Of a stretch of DNA of 64,000 nt, positions 59,698 through 64,000 are shown piece by piece. The DNA comes from Rotaria sordida. Lineage: Eukaryota; Rotifera; Eurotatoria; Philodinida; Philodinidae. The stretch spans positions 1 through 64,000 of the forward strand of contig CAJNOL010000708.1 in the NCBI GenBank assembly GCA_905250125.1, read 5' to 3'. The translations under genes were made by a program, and so were the position numbers. Under the pieces are notes generated by a model, which worked only from the letters and a program-made list of their open reading frames with translations, made no database searches and was not told where the DNA came from. Each line of letters begins with the position of its first letter. Position 1 is the first letter of the stretch.

Positions 59698-62600
59698 TTA
59701 GAGTTTTCTTCTTGCTTCTGTTTGTTTTTGAAGTAATCGAAGAAGTTCTAATGCACGTTCTTTAAATCGATTGCGTTCTGGTCCCGATGCAGTCTTTTTT
59801 ATATCTTCATCTTTCACAATAACACCTAGAAATAGGATTGTCAAAAATAAATGAAAGAAAAAGAAATAGATGATGAAGACAAACCAAGTAAATGTGATGG
59901 AACTGGTTCATCACATATATTTATAAGTTCATGATTTTGTAGATGAGTTTTTTCATTAGGCACAGTGAAATTAATAAGATCTGATGAATATGTTACTCTT
60001 CCATCTTTGAAAATAAAAATGGAAAGATACTATAATAATAAGAAAAAAAACCTAGTAACTTACTTTTAAGTGTTGCTATAATTTGAACAGTATGCTTTTC
60101 ACCAGGTTTAAGATAATGTATACAAATTAGCATTTCTTGATGTATTGACGATTGGTTTATCTATGGGATATATGTATAGTAGAATATTAGTGTCCTTCAG
60201 GAACACTGTTTCTTGCACCTTGTTTCCCGATGGAACAAGAATGAAAACGATATGAAATATTGGCGTTCCTGAATTTTGTTCTTTTCGTATTATTTTCATA
60301 TAAAGAGTAGGAAGAAAGCTTCTAGACAAAATATTTGACTGGTTTTAGCGTATTTAAATACATTGAAAACGAGTGTGAAATAGTGTTTTAAAACCAGAAT
60401 TTTGTGCTCTTTGAGAATATATGCTAAGGATGTTTTCTATAACTTCTGACTATTGAGCTATAGGTGGATCTTGAAACGACTCAAAAAAAAAAAGTTTTTT
60501 GGGAAAGAAAATCTCCAAATGGAACTTGTTTCACACACACATGTCACAGAATTTTATTGAATATACTGAAAGATATAGAAAATAATTCTCTACAAAGCGG
60601 TACATTTGAGTAAAAGTGTTTTACAAATCGTTGAGATGCAGTGAAGACCTATATAAAGTTTATCACTAGAAAAAATGGCTATTTTTCCTGATTTTCGTCT
60701 TTTCAGTGCAAAATGACCCTCTGTCACAATTTGATCATTTTTTAGCGAATTAAACAAAAATCTTCATTCTTCAATCATTTGGTAGAGTAGAGATCACTCT
60801 CAAGTACCATATATTTATAGAATTTATTTGATATTAACAGGAAACAGACTTGTCTCCAGAAAAAGAAGATTTTTGCTTCTCGAAAACTTTTTTTGGATAG
60901 TGTCAAAACTTACTTGTACCTCAATAGTCAAAAGTTACAGCGAAATTCTAAGCATATATTCCGAAAGAGTACAAAATTCCGATTCTATTACACTACTTCT
61001 CACCATTTTCCGATGCTTTAAATATACGAAAACTAATCAAATATTTTGCCCAGTAACTTTCAGTCTACCACTTATATAAAGGCATGTTTATGTAAAGACT
61101 ATTTATTTTTATGTATTTAATCATATGTACTTCTAATCTTAGTTTTATTTTAAAATTTCAAATCATATCAAATTGTCTAAATCCAAATATCATCAGAAGT
61201 TAGTGTCTCATAGTAATATTTTCTCTCAGACGTAAAAGAATGAAATAAGAATAAGAAATCTAAAAGTTTTTCAGCTAGGACTGTGAGTTGATTGACTGAG
61301 TAGTATTTTCTATTTTCAACGAATGAATTCATAACCAAAAACTAATCCGAATCAAATATGATTGGCTCTATATATAACATTTTATTATAATTAATTCGTT
61401 CATTACCAAATCGATTGATTACTGTCTCAGTTAGTTATCAAGTTGATTAAATCTGTGACTTGATCGATGATCTCGGTGGATGAAGCGTAGATATAGATAG
61501 AGAAAACAATAAAGACCTACACCTACACTCTATGTTAATTACCAACTGAAATGCTAACCAATCGATTTGGTAATGAAAAAATTAATTAAAATAAAATGCT
61601 ACATATATATATAGTCGATTATATTTAATTAGGACTACTTTTCGGTTATGAATTCATTCGACGATATTGAAATTGATGAAAATGGACTAATTCTACTGAG
61701 CCGTCACTGGTGGGATAATAATAATACACAGTAGTTTTAAAAATTTACGACCTCTAAAATCATGATTCGAGAATGTTTTTAATCTATTTTTTTTATTAAT
61801 TTGTTCTATACTATTGATATTTTTTCATCCGAAAAGTTCATGAAATAGAAAATTTTTTAAGAAATCTTCAAAAAGATCTAAACCTCGGTTGATCTTTCTG
61901 CTTATGAGAACGAATCGCGAAAAAGTGTTCTCATCACAAGACGCTATTCAATAAACAAAAATTTAGTAAATAAATTTACATAATGAATTTCTTTCTCGTC
62001 TAAACAGACAATATATTTTTGAGCGTAACGATCACCAATATGATACCATTTAATAATAACATTAAATGTTGAAGGATCGTTTTTATTGGGATCAAAACGT
62101 ATTATTGGACTTAAAGCAAAAATTTGACCATTAAAGAAAAAAGACTAAAAATAAATAAATATATCAGATTTATTTTTTAAATTAAATAAGACATACGCAA
62201 GACTTTGATTCTTTTATTCGCCAATCTTTATTGAGAGGAATTGCTTGAATTTTGACATCTATTTGCTTCTCTTGTTTTATTACATCGAAACCTGATGCTG
62301 ATATATATTGATAAGAACTATCAAATTCAACTTGATAACACTTATTAACAATTAACTATTATCAAAGAAAATAAACATATTAATTATATAGTTTTCATGA
62401 TCTTATACATTATTCTTCTTTTTTAATATACAAAATATTTACAAAAAATTTTTCAATAAGTCGCCGAGCTGATTCAGGTTCGATCTTGATAGTTGCATAA
62501 ATTTTATTATCTGGAAATTCCATAGCTTCACGACAAAAAACAATATCAAGATTTTCCCATAGTTTTTCGTCTTTCTATATTCAAATGGAAAATAATTATC

Positions 62601-62906
62601 AATAAAAATTAATGGTCAACGTATTACCATTTCATCTATTTCTTTATAAAATGTACTATAACAAAAAAAAAAAAACAAGTTTTACGATCAATACGTTAAT
62701 AATAAAAACAGCTTATACCGTGTTTGTCCGCTGGATTCTATGTTACTCATTATCACATTTTTTAATTCAGATGAACTATAAAACGAACGACAATATAGCA
62801 AATATTTTCCGACAAGATAAATGCAAAGCTTCTTTGGTTGTTTTTCTATTTATTTAGTCGAGTAAAATAATCTGTTTTTTTTCTCTCACGTAATAAATCT
62901 ACCCAT
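59698..62906 (-). CDS. Unrecognised eight-exon protein with a fibronectin-III-like segment
   Basis: Minus-strand exons 62906-62890, 62655-62628, 62574-62443, 62355-62197, 62144-61980, 60160-60064, 60004-59885 and 59825-59698 join in phase from an ATG to a stop, giving about 281 aa. I do not recognise the family. The N-terminal half is mixed (LWENLDIVFCREAMEF, RRLIEKFF). The segment LKPGEKHTVQIIATLKNG... to ...LINFTVP has the LxPGxxYxVxV pattern of a fibronectin type III strand pair. The C-terminus is a basic/acidic helix (ERNRFKERALELLRLLQKQ), probably a coiled coil. No signal peptide or membrane segment. The 17-nt first coding exon is the least certain. The long intron 60161-61979 contains an inverted-repeat element. 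It is divergent from the TRPM gene, with starts about 235 bp apart. Confidence 0.55.
60300..61085. mobile_element. Long inverted-repeat element in an intron
   Basis: Arms at about 60300-60535 and 60835-61085 are complementary. Examples are CAAAATATTTGACTGGTTTT against AAACTAATCAAATATTTTG, GAGAATATATGCTAAG against CTAAGCATATATTCCG, and TTCTGACTATTGAG against CTCAATAGTCAAAAG. The spacer is about 300 bp. No transposase frame; the 83-codon frame in the right arm is a by-product. The superfamily could not be assigned because exact ends and target duplication are unclear. Confidence 0.7.
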
Positions 62907-63140
62907 AGCGGGAATGCAAAAAATGAATAAAAAGTTCTTTTTTTTCTTTTTCGTCGACATTTATTTTTCTTTCCTCTTGTCTGCTTAGTAACAATGATTG
63001 TGTACAATGTTTTTTGCAAATAAATTTCAAAGAGAGAAATTTTAACAAAGTCTAGCAATAATTCGTGCAAGATCATATTCTAACTTTATCAAACAAGAAA
63101 TCATCCAATAGTTTTGTTTTTATTTATTTTGTTATAAACA

Positions 63141-64000
63141 ATGAGTAGATCTCGTTCATCTGACTATTATCACGTATAAATGAATTATTATTTAATAAGA
63201 CTTTAAAATAAATTTTCTTTATTTATTTTAGTCTGGAAGAGAACATTCTCCAGATGATAGGATTGATCAATTGAATATTCGTTATCGAACTTGTCATTCA
63301 TATGTGTCTCCAGAACAAATCGAGTATTTATTTTAATGAATATTTCAATAATATATCTATTTTGTGTTTAGTAATGAAAACGACGATACTTGTGCATGTA
63401 AACGACCGCAAGATAAACATAAATTTCAACAATCAATAGAAAATTCTCGCTGGACTATGATATATAATACTCGAGAAGAAATTAATGCTGCATATGGTCA
63501 ACTTCAAAAGGGTGCAAAGGTATAATAAGATATTTATTTACGTTTTTATTAGTTTTTTTTAAAATTTTTATTGATTTAGTTTGTTCGATTAGCTTTGGAT
63601 ACACCTGAAGAAAAAACTGAAAAAATTCTTCGTGATGCTTGGGACCTTCTAACACCTTCATTTATTATATCAATTATTGGTGGTGCAAAATATTTTAAAA
63701 TAAGTGATCGACTTGAAACAAATTTTATAAATGGTATTATTGATATAATTCAAAAATCAGGTATATAATGAAACAATTCTATCATTATGATAGTTGATTA
63801 TTATTTTCTTTTTTTGTTTTTTAGATGCATGGCTTATTACAAATGGATATGCTACTGGTATTGTTCATCTTGTTGGACAAGCAATTCTTAAATTTAAATT
63901 ATCTAATGTTAAGAAAAACTCCATCATTGCTATTGGTATTTGTAAATGGGGTAGTATAAGAGATGTAGAAGAAATAACACGTCCAAAAGATGAAGAAACA
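63141..64000 (+). CDS. TRPM-type cation channel, N-terminal part (truncated by window end)
   Basis: Five in-phase exons: 63141-63173, 63232-63323, 63372-63519, 63580-63760 and 63825-64000, the last running off the window. They encode about 210 residues. The N-terminal SLOG-type (LSDAT) homology region of TRPM channels is clear: a CACKRP motif near residue 50, then LLTPSFIISIIGGAKYF, DAWLITNGYATGIVHLVGQA and IAIGICKWGSIRD. TRPM channels are tetrameric Ca2+/Mg2+- or Na+-permeable plasma-membrane channels. The transmembrane part and any C-terminal enzyme domain lie outside, so the subtype cannot be named. The start codon gives a short Ser/Arg first exon. Confidence 0.92.

Noticed and set aside
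62846..63076. Lys/Arg-rich minus-strand frame upstream of the TRPM gene
   Set aside because: Low-complexity lysine-rich translation of an A/T-rich intergenic stretch; only the 17-nt ATG segment at 62890-62906 fits an exon of the neighbouring gene.
1..64000. CRISPR array, telomeric repeats, tRNA or rRNA genes
   Set aside because: No regularly spaced short repeats, TGTGGG-like arrays, cloverleaf with A/B boxes or rRNA-like conserved blocks were seen on either strand.

Overview
The window is nuclear DNA from an intron-rich, strongly AT-rich animal genome, and I read it as most likely a bdelloid rotifer (Rotaria/Adineta-like). The reasons are metazoan neuronal genes (BK channel, synaptobrevin, DIP2, doublecortin-like kinase, neurogenin-type bHLH, TRPM), mostly 50-100 bp introns with GT(A/T)-AG borders, poly-T tracts before 3' splice sites, and a decayed ADP-ribosyltransferase/TPR gene of a type greatly expanded in bdelloids. 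The species is inference. Exon chains below were assembled by hand; a model was trusted when every junction kept the codon phase and the protein matched a known family.

Layout. 1-1.7 kb: nothing recognised. 1.7-6.4 kb (-): an unrecognised multi-exon gene with a duplicated CxxC/HxxC motif. 6.7-16.0 kb (+): a 28-exon slo/KCNMA1 BK channel (about 1134 aa). 18.4-19.0 kb (+): a five-exon synaptobrevin/VAMP. 21.5-23.2 kb (+): an ART-TPR pseudogene. 23.2-31.8 kb: gene-poor and repeat-rich, with a TA-flanked MITE, a 293-bp duplication and one foldback element inserted inside another. 31.8-41.3 kb (+): DIP2 in 29 exons (about 1640 aa). 41.8-42.4 kb (+): an intronless YbaK/ProX-like protein, tail to tail with a bHLH gene (-). 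43.6-44.5 kb (-): a possible exon chain. 45.8-46.9 kb: a non-autonomous hAT element. 47.2-47.7 kb: a piggyBac-type MITE. 48.6-53.4 kb (+): a doublecortin-like kinase (885 aa). 55.0-56.1 kb (-): an intronless membrane-anchored trypsin-like protease. 59.7-62.9 kb (-): an unrecognised eight-exon gene. 63.1 kb to the end (+): the 5' part of a TRPM channel.

The genes do not form one pathway. Several are neuronal or excitability genes (slo, VAMP, DIP2, DCLK, TRPM, bHLH), which may be coincidence. The non-genic DNA is dominated by short, mostly non-coding DNA-transposon derivatives of at least four types (hAT, piggyBac, Tc1/mariner-like and one unassigned TIR family with three copies). Several lie in introns of conserved genes. 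No CRISPR, operon, tRNA or rRNA gene was seen. The least explained items are the CxxC/HxxC gene at 1.7-6.4 kb, the nested foldback elements, and the altered calcium bowl of the BK channel.
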